The translations under genes were made by a program, and so were the position numbers. Shown here piece after piece: positions 16,858 through 24,414 of a stretch of 37,826 bases of DNA. The notes beneath the pieces are model-generated. The model did no database searches, had not been told where the DNA came from, and saw nothing but the letters and a program-made list of their open reading frames with translations. The stretch covers positions 1-37,826 of the forward strand of contig JAILAV010000218.1 of the NCBI GenBank assembly GCA_024681435.1. The letters run 5' to 3'. The DNA is from Pseudobutyrivibrio sp. GTDB taxonomy: Bacteria; Bacillota; Clostridia; Lachnospirales; Lachnospiraceae. Numbering within the stretch: the stretch's first letter is position 1; every line of letters begins with the position of its first letter.

Positions 16858-17937
16858 ATGGGAAAGAGAAGTATAGTACCTTATGGCCCACAGCATCCTG
16901 TTCTTCCAGAGCCTATTCATCTTGATTTAGTTTTGGAGGACGAGAAGGTTTTAGCTGCTATTCCTTCTATTGGATTTATCCACAGAGGTCTTGAGAGCCT
17001 CACAAGCAAGAAGGATTTCAACGAGATGGTATACGTTGCAGAGCGTATTTGCGGTATCTGCTCATACATGCATGGAATGGGATACTGTATGGCACTTGAG
17101 GACATCATGAATGTTGAGGTTCCTCGTCGTGCAGAGTTCCTTCGTACAATCTGGTGCGAGATGAGCCGTCTCCACAGCCACTTATTATGGCTTGGTCTTT
17201 TAGCTGATGGTTTCGGATTTGAGTCACTATTCATGCACTCATGGAGACTTCGTGAACGTATCCTTGATATGTTCGAGGCATCAACTGGTGGACGTGTTAT
17301 CTTCTCAGTTAACACAATCGGTGGTGTTCTTAAGGATATGCCAAACGATATGCTTAAGGATTTTGTTCGTCAGTTAGACGAGATGGAAAAGGAAATTCGT
17401 GAAACAACAAGCATTTTCCTTAATGACTATACTGTAAAGAGTCGTCTTGTAGATGTTGGTATCATCTCAGGTGAGGATGCTATTCGTCGTGGCGCTGTAG
17501 GTCCTATGATGAGAGCTTCTGGTATCAACGTAGATATGAGAAAGAACGGCTATGCAGCTTATAATGAAATTGATTTTGAAGTAATCACATCAAACAAGTG
17601 CGATTCTTACGCTCGTTGCGAGGTTCGTATTGGTGAGATTTTCCAGTCAATCGATATTATCAGACAGTGTGTAGCTAAGATTCCTGATACAGAAATCAAT
17701 ACAAAGGTTACTGGCATGCCAAACGGTGAGTCATTCATCCGTGTTGAGCAGCCTAGAGGTGAGGCTTTCTATCATGTACGTGCCAACGGTACTAAGTTCT
17801 TAGATAGATTCAGAGTCCGCACACCTACCTTCGCTAACATCCCAGCTCTTACACAGACATTGCAGGGATGTCAGTACGGTGACGTGCCACTTCTGGTATT
17901 AACAATCGACCCTTGTATTAGTTGTACAGAAAGATAG
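16858..17937 (+). CDS. echE: Ech hydrogenase large subunit E ([NiFe] active site, NuoD-like)
   Basis: Catalytic subunit. The four nickel-binding cysteines are visible: Cys65 and Cys68 in RICGIC, Cys353 and Cys356 in DPCISCTER. The protein of 359 residues ends three residues after the last cysteine, so there is no C-terminal extension for an endopeptidase to remove, and no such protease gene is in the window. I start at ATG 16858, behind AGGAGG at 16843-16848; an ATG at 16837 lies inside echD and lacks a ribosome site. Nickel-site assembly needs the Hyp proteins encoded downstream. Confidence 0.95.
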   Translation: MGKRSIVPYGPQHPVLPEPIHLDLVLEDEKVLAAIPSIGFIHRGLESLTSKKDFNEMVYVAERICGICSYMHGMGYCMALEDIMNVEVPRRAEFLRTIWCEMSRLHSHLLWLGLLADGFGFESLFMHSWRLRERILDMFEASTGGRVIFSVNTIGGVLKDMPNDMLKDFVRQLDEMEKEIRETTSIFLNDYTVKSRLVDVGIISGEDAIRRGAVGPMMRASGINVDMRKNGYAAYNEIDFEVITSNKCDSYARCEVRIGEIFQSIDIIRQCVAKIPDTEINTKVTGMPNGESFIRVEQPRGEAFYHVRANGTKFLDRFRVRTPTFANIPALTQTLQGCQYGDVPLLVLTIDPCISCTER

Positions 17938-17949
17938 GAGGAAAATGAG

Positions 17950-18366
17950 ATGGGACAATTTTTACCATTTACTAAACAAGTTTTGAAGAACCTCTTTTCT
18001 GAGCCAGCTACAACTCAGTATCCTTTCGTGCCAAAGGAGTACCCAGAGCGTACAAGAGGTCATGTAGATATTAATAAAGATCAGTGCATTCTTTGTGGAA
18101 TGTGCATGCGTAGCTGTCCTCCAGGTGCTATCAATGTTGATAGAGCTGGAAAGACATGGACAATCAATCGTTTTGATTGTGTTCAGTGTGGTTACTGTGT
18201 AGAGAAGTGCCCAAAGAAGTGCTTATCTATTACACCAGGTTATCAGGAGCCAGGCCCTGAGAAGTTTAACTATACTGTGGAGGTTCCTTACGAGCCACCA
18301 AAGCCTGCTGCTAAGCCAGCAGCAGCTCCTGCTGCCGCAGCATCAGCTGCTAAACCAGAAGCATAA
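17950..18366 (+). CDS. echF: Ech hydrogenase subunit F (polyferredoxin, NuoI-like) with Ala/Pro-rich tail
   Basis: Electron-input subunit with two [4Fe-4S] clusters, taking electrons from soluble ferredoxin. Cys46, 49, 52, 56 and Cys77, 80, 83, 87 form two CxxCxxCxxxC motifs. After about residue 112 the protein ends in a low-complexity Ala/Pro/Lys tail of ~25 residues with no obvious role. The ATG at 17950 follows GGAGG; an ATG at 17945 is out of frame. Last gene of the operon, followed by a terminator. Confidence 0.94.
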   Translation: MGQFLPFTKQVLKNLFSEPATTQYPFVPKEYPERTRGHVDINKDQCILCGMCMRSCPPGAINVDRAGKTWTINRFDCVQCGYCVEKCPKKCLSITPGYQEPGPEKFNYTVEVPYEPPKPAAKPAAAPAAAASAAKPEA

Positions 18367-18378
18367 TTTAAAATAATT

Positions 18379-18405
18379 GGACCAGCCAATAGGCTGGTCC
18401 TTTTT
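18379..18405 (+). terminator. Rho-independent terminator of the ech operon
   Basis: Perfect 9-bp stem GGACCAGCC (18379-18387) / GGCTGGTCC (18392-18400), 4-base loop, five T. Confidence 0.95.
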
Positions 18406-18438
18406 GTATTTATAGTAATAGTTTATATAGTGTAAAAG

Positions 18439-18447
18439 TGCTAAAAT
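18439..18447 (+). promoter_or_regulatory. Candidate extended -10 promoter of hypF
   Basis: TG at 18439-18440 followed by C and TAAAAT at 18442-18447, 34 bases before the hypF start; no strong -35. It is the best candidate after the ech terminator. Confidence 0.35.
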
Positions 18448-18481
18448 ATTCAAAGTAATATGCAGATTAAAGAGGTTATAA

Positions 18482-20866
18482 ATGATTAAGAAGTTCACAG
18501 TTAAAGGTCTGGTTCAAGGAATTGGATATCGTCCTTGGGTTGCTAGACTGGCTGAGGAATTGAATATAGAAGGAACTGTCAGAAATACTGGAGGAATAGT
18601 TACGATTATTGGTTCTGGTGATGAGGAGCAGTTGAAGGAACTATATAACAGATTAAGTGTGGATGTTCCTACAGGTGGATTTGTTAATTCGATAGAAATG
18701 GAAGACTTGAATGCAGATGAAAGCTACAGTGGATTTAGGATTATCCAGTCAGACCAGGACATAGGAGAGAATTTACCTCTTATTCCTGCTGATATAGCAA
18801 CATGTCAGTCTTGCAAGAAGGAGTTACTAGATTCAAGAAACAGAAGATATTTACATCCTTTTATTAGTTGCACAATCTGTGGGCCACGTTATTCTATCTT
18901 AGAAAGATTGCCATATGATAGAGATTCTATCACTATGGATGATTTTGAGATGTGCCCTGAGTGTGCCAAGGAGTACACAGCTAAGGATGACATTAGACGT
19001 CATGCACAGACAATTGCTTGCAAGAATTGTGGACCAAAACTTGCATATAAGCAGATTTCAGGGGTAAAAATAGAGGATAATCATAATTTTGCAGGAAATC
19101 CTGCAAAAGCTGCAGTTCACAGAAAGTTCACAAGCGAATTATTAGATAATTTAAACGATGGTCAAAATGGTAAATTAGAGGATAATTTACTACAAGATTT
19201 AAAAAATAGTAATCAAGATTTATACAATTCCATCCTTCATATTATAAACGGTGGAATATTGGCTCTAAAAGATATTGGCGGTTATCATTTGGTGTGTGAC
19301 CCATTTAATGAAGAGGCAGTTGCAAAGCTTAGAATACTTAAACACAGGGAAGCTAAAGCTTTTGCAGTAATGTTTTATGATATAGAGCAAATAAAGGAAT
19401 ACTGTGAAGTTGATGATAATGAGGCAAAGCTATTAGAATCACCTCCGCGACCTATAGTATTGCTAAAACGTATATACGAATCGAAGACTAAACTGGCCGA
19501 TAATGTATGTCTTACAAGCCCAAGCATAGGGGCAATGCTTCCAAGTAATCCCGTACAGATTATCCTTACTAGAATCTGCGGTCCTCTCATCATGACTAGC
19601 GGCAATGCCAGTGGTGATGTGCTAGAAACAGATGATGCTAATATGGAGGCTTGGCTGACAGAAAGAGCAAAGTCTGAGGAAATGTCAGGAGTGTCCATGG
19701 CCATGCTTTCTAACAACAGAAGAATCTTACGTCCAATGGATGATTCTGTTATGAAGGTGGTAAAGGGAAGGCAGCAGTTTATTAGGAGAGGTAGAGGACA
19801 TGTGCCATCTCCAATTCCTGTGGATATTAAAGGGGAATTATTCGCAACCGGCGGAGATTTAAAATCAAGCTTTTGCTATATCAAAAATGGTTTGGCATAT
19901 GTGAGTCAGTATCTTGGAGATATGGAATCTGTAAGCTGCCAGCGATTCTACAGAAATGAAAAAGAGGCTATGACAACAATATTTGGATTTAAACCGGATA
20001 AGGTTGTTGTAGATAAGCACCCAGGATATTTCAGTAGGAAAACAGGTGCAGATTATGCGAAGGACCAGCTGAGCCTAACAGAGGTACAGCATCACAAAGC
20101 TCATGTGGCAGCAGTTATAGCGGAGCATAATTTACAGGGCCAAGTACTGGGATTTGCCTTTGATGGAACAGGATATGGTGATGACGGAAGTATTTGGGGC
20201 AGCGAAGTATTTGCCTTTGATGGCGAGAGTACCATGGAAAGAGTCGCTCATCTAAAGCCTATGAAGTTAATTGGTGGCGATGAAGGCGCTAAGAATTGCG
20301 ATACTATTTTAACTGCAATGCTCTACGGAAATGCTATCAGTAGAAAAGAATCTACTGCTGAAGAAAAGATTATAGCAGCAGCTTTAGATAACAATATAAA
20401 TACAGTCACATCTACATCCATGGGACGATTGTTTGATGCGGTTTCGGCTTTGCTTGGTGTGTGCCATTATAATTCATATGAAGGACAGGCGCCTATTGAG
20501 CTAGAAAATGTTGCGGCTACAACAAAAGATGTGTATCCTCTTTCAATAGGTGTTGATGGAGATACAAAAAAGCTATTTACAGATATCGTAAATGCGATAG
20601 AAGAGAATGTAGATAAAGCAGCTATTGCACGAGGCTTTATTCATGCAGTGTCTGATTACATCCAAAATGTAACAGATAAAATAGCAGGAGAAAAAAATAT
20701 ACACCAGGTGGTTTTATCAGGTGGAACATTTTTAAACAGTATTCTCCTTGAAAACGTAATTACCAATTTAGAGGACAAGGGCTATGAGGTATATATAGCA
20801 GAGTTGCTTCCACCGGGGGATGGTGGAATATGCTTAGGTCAGGCCTACTTGTCACAAATAGAATAG
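18482..20866 (+). CDS. hypF: Carbamoyltransferase HypF, hydrogenase maturation
   Basis: Makes the carbamoyl group that becomes the CN ligands of the [NiFe] site and loads it onto HypE. The order of domains is standard: acylphosphatase-like (residues ~1-90, GLVQGIGYRPWV), two zinc fingers (Cys108/111/130/133 and Cys158/161/180/183), a YrdC-like domain from ~255, and a Kae1-like domain (HHKAHVAAV, FAFDGTGYGDDGSIWG, LSGGTFLN). At 794 residues it exceeds the usual ~750; a polar Asn/Asp/Lys-rich linker at about residues 189-250 accounts for it. It is the first of the hyp genes after the ech terminator. Confidence 0.96.
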   Translation: MIKKFTVKGLVQGIGYRPWVARLAEELNIEGTVRNTGGIVTIIGSGDEEQLKELYNRLSVDVPTGGFVNSIEMEDLNADESYSGFRIIQSDQDIGENLPLIPADIATCQSCKKELLDSRNRRYLHPFISCTICGPRYSILERLPYDRDSITMDDFEMCPECAKEYTAKDDIRRHAQTIACKNCGPKLAYKQISGVKIEDNHNFAGNPAKAAVHRKFTSELLDNLNDGQNGKLEDNLLQDLKNSNQDLYNSILHIINGGILALKDIGGYHLVCDPFNEEAVAKLRILKHREAKAFAVMFYDIEQIKEYCEVDDNEAKLLESPPRPIVLLKRIYESKTKLADNVCLTSPSIGAMLPSNPVQIILTRICGPLIMTSGNASGDVLETDDANMEAWLTERAKSEEMSGVSMAMLSNNRRILRPMDDSVMKVVKGRQQFIRRGRGHVPSPIPVDIKGELFATGGDLKSSFCYIKNGLAYVSQYLGDMESVSCQRFYRNEKEAMTTIFGFKPDKVVVDKHPGYFSRKTGADYAKDQLSLTEVQHHKAHVAAVIAEHNLQGQVLGFAFDGTGYGDDGSIWGSEVFAFDGESTMERVAHLKPMKLIGGDEGAKNCDTILTAMLYGNAISRKESTAEEKIIAAALDNNINTVTSTSMGRLFDAVSALLGVCHYNSYEGQAPIELENVAATTKDVYPLSIGVDGDTKKLFTDIVNAIEENVDKAAIARGFIHAVSDYIQNVTDKIAGEKNIHQVVLSGGTFLNSILLENVITNLEDKGYEVYIAELLPPGDGGICLGQAYLSQIE

Positions 20867-20878
20867 AAAAATATTAAA

Positions 20879-21721
20879 ATGATCGAACTAAAAAACATAT
20901 CAAAACGATTTAATAATTTTAAGGCTGTAGATGATGTTTCATTTACAGTTGACAAGGGCGAATTCTTTGGATTGTTGGGTCCTAATGGAGCAGGAAAGAC
21001 AACTATTATCAGTATGCTTTCAACAGTACTGTTGCCATCTGAAGGTACCATCAAAATCGATGGAAATATTCTCGATAGAAAAGCCTCTGGAACTAAGCGA
21101 AAGATAAGTGTCATAACTCAGGAATACTCCATGAGACAGGACATGACTTTGGACGAGGTTATGGAATATCAGGGACGTCTATATTTTATGTCTAAAAAGG
21201 ACATTAAAAGAAAGACTGATGAGCTTTTTGAGTTCGCTAATCTTACAGAATTTAGAGGCAGAACCGTTAGACGTTTGTCTGGTGGAATGAAACGAAAGCT
21301 TATGGTGTGCCGAGCTCTTTTGACAGACCCGGAAATATTGCTTTTAGATGAGCCAACAGCTGGAATGGATGCCTTGTCTCGTCGTCAAATGTGGAGCCTT
21401 TTGCGAAAGCTCAACAGTGACAAGATAACTATCATTTTGACCACTCACTATATGGAGGAGGCCCAGGCACTGTGCGACAGGGTAGCTCTCATTAATGTGG
21501 GAAAGTTAGAAAAGATAGATTCACCTTCAAATCTCATAAATGAATTAGGTGAGTATGCAATTGATGAAAATATTGATAGTGATATGAAAAGCGTCTTCTT
21601 TCATGATAAGCAAGCAGCTATTGAATATCTGCAAAATACAAATAACAAAGCCGAGCTTAGGACTACGACTCTAGAAGATGTATTCTTGGAATGCTACGGA
21701 AGAAAGATTGATTTGGATTGA
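20879..21721 (+). CDS. ABC transporter ATP-binding protein (ABC-2/exporter type)
   Basis: ATPase subunit of 280 residues with Walker A GPNGAGKTT near residue 37, signature LSGGMKRKL near residue 136, Walker B LLLDEPTAGMD and the switch histidine in TTHYMEEA. This is the CcmA/DrrA-like type paired with ABC-2 permeases. It starts 12 bases after hypF with a poor ribosome site, and overlaps or abuts the permease gene. Its place inside the hyp cluster suggests a link to hydrogenase biogenesis, perhaps metal handling, but the substrate is unknown. Confidence 0.9.
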   Translation: MIELKNISKRFNNFKAVDDVSFTVDKGEFFGLLGPNGAGKTTIISMLSTVLLPSEGTIKIDGNILDRKASGTKRKISVITQEYSMRQDMTLDEVMEYQGRLYFMSKKDIKRKTDELFEFANLTEFRGRTVRRLSGGMKRKLMVCRALLTDPEILLLDEPTAGMDALSRRQMWSLLRKLNSDKITIILTTHYMEEAQALCDRVALINVGKLEKIDSPSNLINELGEYAIDENIDSDMKSVFFHDKQAAIEYLQNTNNKAELRTTTLEDVFLECYGRKIDLD

Positions 21722-21729
21722 GAGGATTT

Positions 21730-22461
21730 ATGGGAATATTAGCAGTTTTATGGGAAAAGTGGGTGGAGTTTAAAAGAGACCTATACAAGATAACAGTATC
21801 CATCATGATTCTTCCGCTTATGTATTTGCTTGTGTTTAGCTTTGGAATAAAGTTTTCAATAAATGGAGAACCTTACTTTCATTATCTAATTCCAGGCTTG
21901 ATTGCTATGACAACAATGACTAGCTCCTTTGGCGCCATTGCGCAAAACATGACGGTGCAAAGACTGTACGAGCGAGCTTTGGATCAAGTGATGGTTTCAC
22001 CGACACCATTGTGGCAATTTATTCTGGGGCAGGTTATAGGTGGAAGTCTCAGAGGTTTATATGCGGCAATCATTATTTTAATTTTAACAAGCCCTTTAAG
22101 AGGCGGATTAATTTTTACACCTCTTTCAATTGGAATATTATTTTTAAATGGTCTGGTATTTTCGACTATAGCATTGGTATTATCTTTCATGGCAAAGAAT
22201 CACACGGATGCGCCTAGATTTAATTCCTACATCATTATGCCGATGTCCTTTCTCTGTAATACATTTTTCTCTACAGAAAATATGCCCCACGGCATCAGAG
22301 AGTTTGTGGAGATTCTACCTCTTTCACAGACCTGTGAAATGGTGAGAAATATTGCAAATGGTAGAGTGGCAAGCATCAGAGGAATAGTAATTTTGATTGC
22401 ATACTTGGTAGCGGGATTAATTATTTCTGCACAGTTTCTATATAAGAAAAAGAATCTTTAA
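21730..22461 (+). CDS. ABC-2 type transporter permease
   Basis: Membrane partner of the preceding ATPase, 243 residues with about six hydrophobic segments. Recognisable ABC-2 features are the N-terminal FKRDLYKITVSIMILPLMYL, the YLIPGLIAMTTMTSSFGAIA middle and the ENMPHGIREFVEILPLSQT loop. I prefer ATG 21730 because GAGG lies four bases upstream; ATG 21718, overlapping the ATPase stop, would add four residues. ABC-2 permeases usually export; no dedicated importer features are seen. Confidence 0.88.
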   Translation: MGILAVLWEKWVEFKRDLYKITVSIMILPLMYLLVFSFGIKFSINGEPYFHYLIPGLIAMTTMTSSFGAIAQNMTVQRLYERALDQVMVSPTPLWQFILGQVIGGSLRGLYAAIIILILTSPLRGGLIFTPLSIGILFLNGLVFSTIALVLSFMAKNHTDAPRFNSYIIMPMSFLCNTFFSTENMPHGIREFVEILPLSQTCEMVRNIANGRVASIRGIVILIAYLVAGLIISAQFLYKKKNL

Positions 22462-22470
22462 AGGATAGAT

Positions 22471-23001
22471 ATGAATAGAAAAATTACAACAGGACTTAGC
22501 TTATTTTTCGCGACTGCCATTCTTTTATTTGGCACTAATATAAAAGCATTTGCTGATAATAGCGAAGAAAAAATTCTAAAAGATGGCAAGTATTCCGTCG
22601 AAGTTGAGCTGACTGGCGGAAGCGGCAAGGCAAGCATTAATTCACCTACGCTACTATACGTAAAAGGCGAAGAGATTTCAGCAGAAATTCTTTGGAGTAG
22701 TTCCAATTATGACTACATGATAGTAGATGGTGAAAGATACGATAATTTAGCAGCCCAAGGGGAATTCTCGAAATTCATTATTCCCATCACCATAGATGAA
22801 AAAATGGATGTCATTGCAGATACTACCGCAATGGGCCATCCAATTGAAATTAACTACCAGCTTGATTTTGATAGAGATTCAATTGGTTCAACAAATGAAA
22901 TACCACAGGAGGCAGCAAAAGAGGTTATAAAAATAGCTGTTGTTATCATTGTGGTGGGAGGCATTTTGGACTTTTTATTAAAGAGAAAAAGACGAGGGTA
23001 A
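22471..23001 (+). CDS. Membrane-anchored surface protein with NEAT-like domain, unknown function
   Basis: A 176-residue protein with an N-terminal signal peptide (hydrophobic residues ~7-26, likely cleaved after KAFA), one beta-rich domain (~residues 30-140) and a C-terminal membrane helix followed by KRKRRG. The domain contains VEVELTGGSGKASINSP, ILWSSSNYDYMIVDGERY and ADTTAMGHPIEINY, a pattern I associate with NEAT-like, iron/heme-associated surface domains; this is recognition by eye, not proven. It starts 9 bases after the ABC permease and precedes hypC, so it may be the extracellular part of this transporter system. Metal or heme binding is inference. Confidence 0.65.
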   Translation: MNRKITTGLSLFFATAILLFGTNIKAFADNSEEKILKDGKYSVEVELTGGSGKASINSPTLLYVKGEEISAEILWSSSNYDYMIVDGERYDNLAAQGEFSKFIIPITIDEKMDVIADTTAMGHPIEINYQLDFDRDSIGSTNEIPQEAAKEVIKIAVVIIVVGGILDFLLKRKRRG

Positions 23002-23029
23002 TTTACCTGATTTTGTGCTAAGATATATT
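23002..23029 (+). promoter_or_regulatory. Weak candidate promoter for hypCDE
   Basis: TTTACC (23002-23007), 16-base spacer, TATATT (23024-23029), in the 55-base gap before hypC. It could give hypCDE its own transcript; read-through from hypF is equally possible. Confidence 0.3.
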
Positions 23030-23056
23030 AGAGTTTTGTAACGAAAAGGAGTTATT

Positions 23057-23266
23057 ATGTGTGTTGCAATACCAGGATTGGTTAAGAAATTTAAAGATGG
23101 TAAGGTCACTGTAGATTTCAACGGTAACGAAGTTGAGGCATATGCAGGACTTGTAAATGTTAAAGAAGGTGATTACGCCTTGGTTCATGCTGGATGTGTT
23201 ATCCAGACTTTGAAGAAGGATGAGGCCGAGGAAATAATGGAACTTATGGGAGGCCTTGAGGGCTAA
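23057..23266 (+). CDS. hypC: Hydrogenase maturation chaperone HypC
   Basis: Small chaperone of 69 residues that, with HypD, carries the Fe(CN)2CO unit to the hydrogenase large subunit. The invariant start MCVAIPG with Cys2 is present, followed by the OB-fold stretch VDFNGNEVEAYAGLVNVKEGDYALVHAG. AAGGAG lies upstream. The stop overlaps the hypD start by one base (TAATG), matching the HypC-HypD complex. Confidence 0.95.
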   Translation: MCVAIPGLVKKFKDGKVTVDFNGNEVEAYAGLVNVKEGDYALVHAGCVIQTLKKDEAEEIMELMGGLEG

Positions 23267-24309
23267 TGGAAATCTCAGAGGTTGTTGATTTTTTAAGAAA
23301 TTATGATGGAAAGAAAATCCGTATCATGGAAGTATGTGGAAGCCATACACATGCCATTGCAAAGCATGGTATCAGGGATTTGCTTTCTCCGAATATTGAG
23401 CTTTTATCAGGGCCAGGATGCCCTGTTTGTGTTACACCTACAGCATATATTGATAAATTAATAGAGCTTTGCTTGGAGCCAGATACCACTGTAGCCACCT
23501 TTGGTGATTTGCTTAGAGTGCCTGGTTCAAAGGAGAGCTTAAATGAAGCAAAGGGCCGCGGTGGCTCTGTTGAAATGGTGTATTCGCCAATGGATGTGCT
23601 GGCACTTGCCAAGGAGCATCCTGATAAAAAGTATGTGTTTGCAGCAGTTGGTTTCGAAACTACAGCACCTGTTTACACATTGCTTTTAGATAATGTGATT
23701 GCTCGGAATCTTGATAATGTTTCAATTCTTACAGCTTTAAAAACTATGCCTGGAGCTATTTCGTATCTTTGCAATAATGGAGCAAAGCTTGATGGATTTA
23801 TTGCGCCAGGACATGTTTGTGCTGTTACTGGAGCGGATTATTTTAATGAATTAGCAGATAAGTACCAGATTCCATTTGCAGTCTCAGGCTTTGGTGCTAA
23901 GGAGCTTGTTATTGCAATCTATGGATTGGTACAGATGATAATAAAAAAGCAGCCACAGGTTAAGAATTACTACACATCTGTGGTTGACCAGGGCCAAAAC
24001 AATATCATTGTTTCCAAACTTAATAAATATTTTAATAGCGCTGATGTTGTATGGCGAGGCATGGGAGTTATCCCAGGTTCAGGATTACTTCTAAAGGACG
24101 AATACTCAAGGTACGATGCTGGAAGTAATGGCTTAGATGAAGACAACAAACGAAACAAAGCCTGTCGATGCGGCGAAATTCTTATGGGCAAAGCAAAACC
24201 TACCGATTGTCCCCTTTTCGGTAAGGTATGCACCCCAATGACCCCAGAGGGAGCTTGCATGGTATCCGAAGAAGGCAGCTGCTTTAATAGTTACTTAGTA
24301 AATAATTAG
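23266..24309 (+). CDS. hypD: Hydrogenase maturation factor HypD
   Basis: Iron-sulfur scaffold where the Fe(CN)2CO group is built. The 347-residue protein has the conserved motifs CGSHTHAI near residue 24, GPGCPVCVTP near residue 50, FETTAP near residue 130, and the C-terminal cysteine-rich part CRCGEILMGKAKPTDCPLFGKVCTP in which the [4Fe-4S] ligands lie. Translation is coupled to hypC. A 105-base gap with a folded structure separates it from hypE. Confidence 0.95.
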   Translation: MEISEVVDFLRNYDGKKIRIMEVCGSHTHAIAKHGIRDLLSPNIELLSGPGCPVCVTPTAYIDKLIELCLEPDTTVATFGDLLRVPGSKESLNEAKGRGGSVEMVYSPMDVLALAKEHPDKKYVFAAVGFETTAPVYTLLLDNVIARNLDNVSILTALKTMPGAISYLCNNGAKLDGFIAPGHVCAVTGADYFNELADKYQIPFAVSGFGAKELVIAIYGLVQMIIKKQPQVKNYYTSVVDQGQNNIIVSKLNKYFNSADVVWRGMGVIPGSGLLLKDEYSRYDAGSNGLDEDNKRNKACRCGEILMGKAKPTDCPLFGKVCTPMTPEGACMVSEEGSCFNSYLVNN

Positions 24310-24314
24310 AATGA

Positions 24315-24398
24315 GCAAAGTAAATAACAATCTATTTGAACTCTGCAGGAGACATTAGTCGACGAAAGAGTTACTAATGATTGTTATTGTAACTTTGC
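24315..24398 (+). other. Folded intergenic element with possible pseudoknot between hypD and hypE
   Basis: The outer stem pairs GCAAAGT (24315-24321) with ACTTTGC (24392-24398) and ATAACAATC (24324-24332) with GATTGTTAT (24379-24387). Inside, AACTCT (24339-24344) can pair with AGAGTT (24367-24372) and ATTAGT (24354-24359) with ACTAAT (24373-24378). The order 1-2-1'-2' is that of an H-type pseudoknot, and the three 3' strands abut without a gap. It ends six bases before the hypE ribosome site. No known riboswitch class is recognised. Confidence 0.6.
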
Positions 24399-24414
24399 GG
24401 ATTTGGAGTTGAAT

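Noticed and set aside
24315-24398. Hammerhead ribozyme
   Set aside because: GTC and GAAA are present in the loop, but the required CTGANGA core is missing.
24403-24414. TTG start for HypE at 24403
   Set aside because: It overlaps the GGAG ribosome site of ATG 24415, and the four extra residues are not typical.
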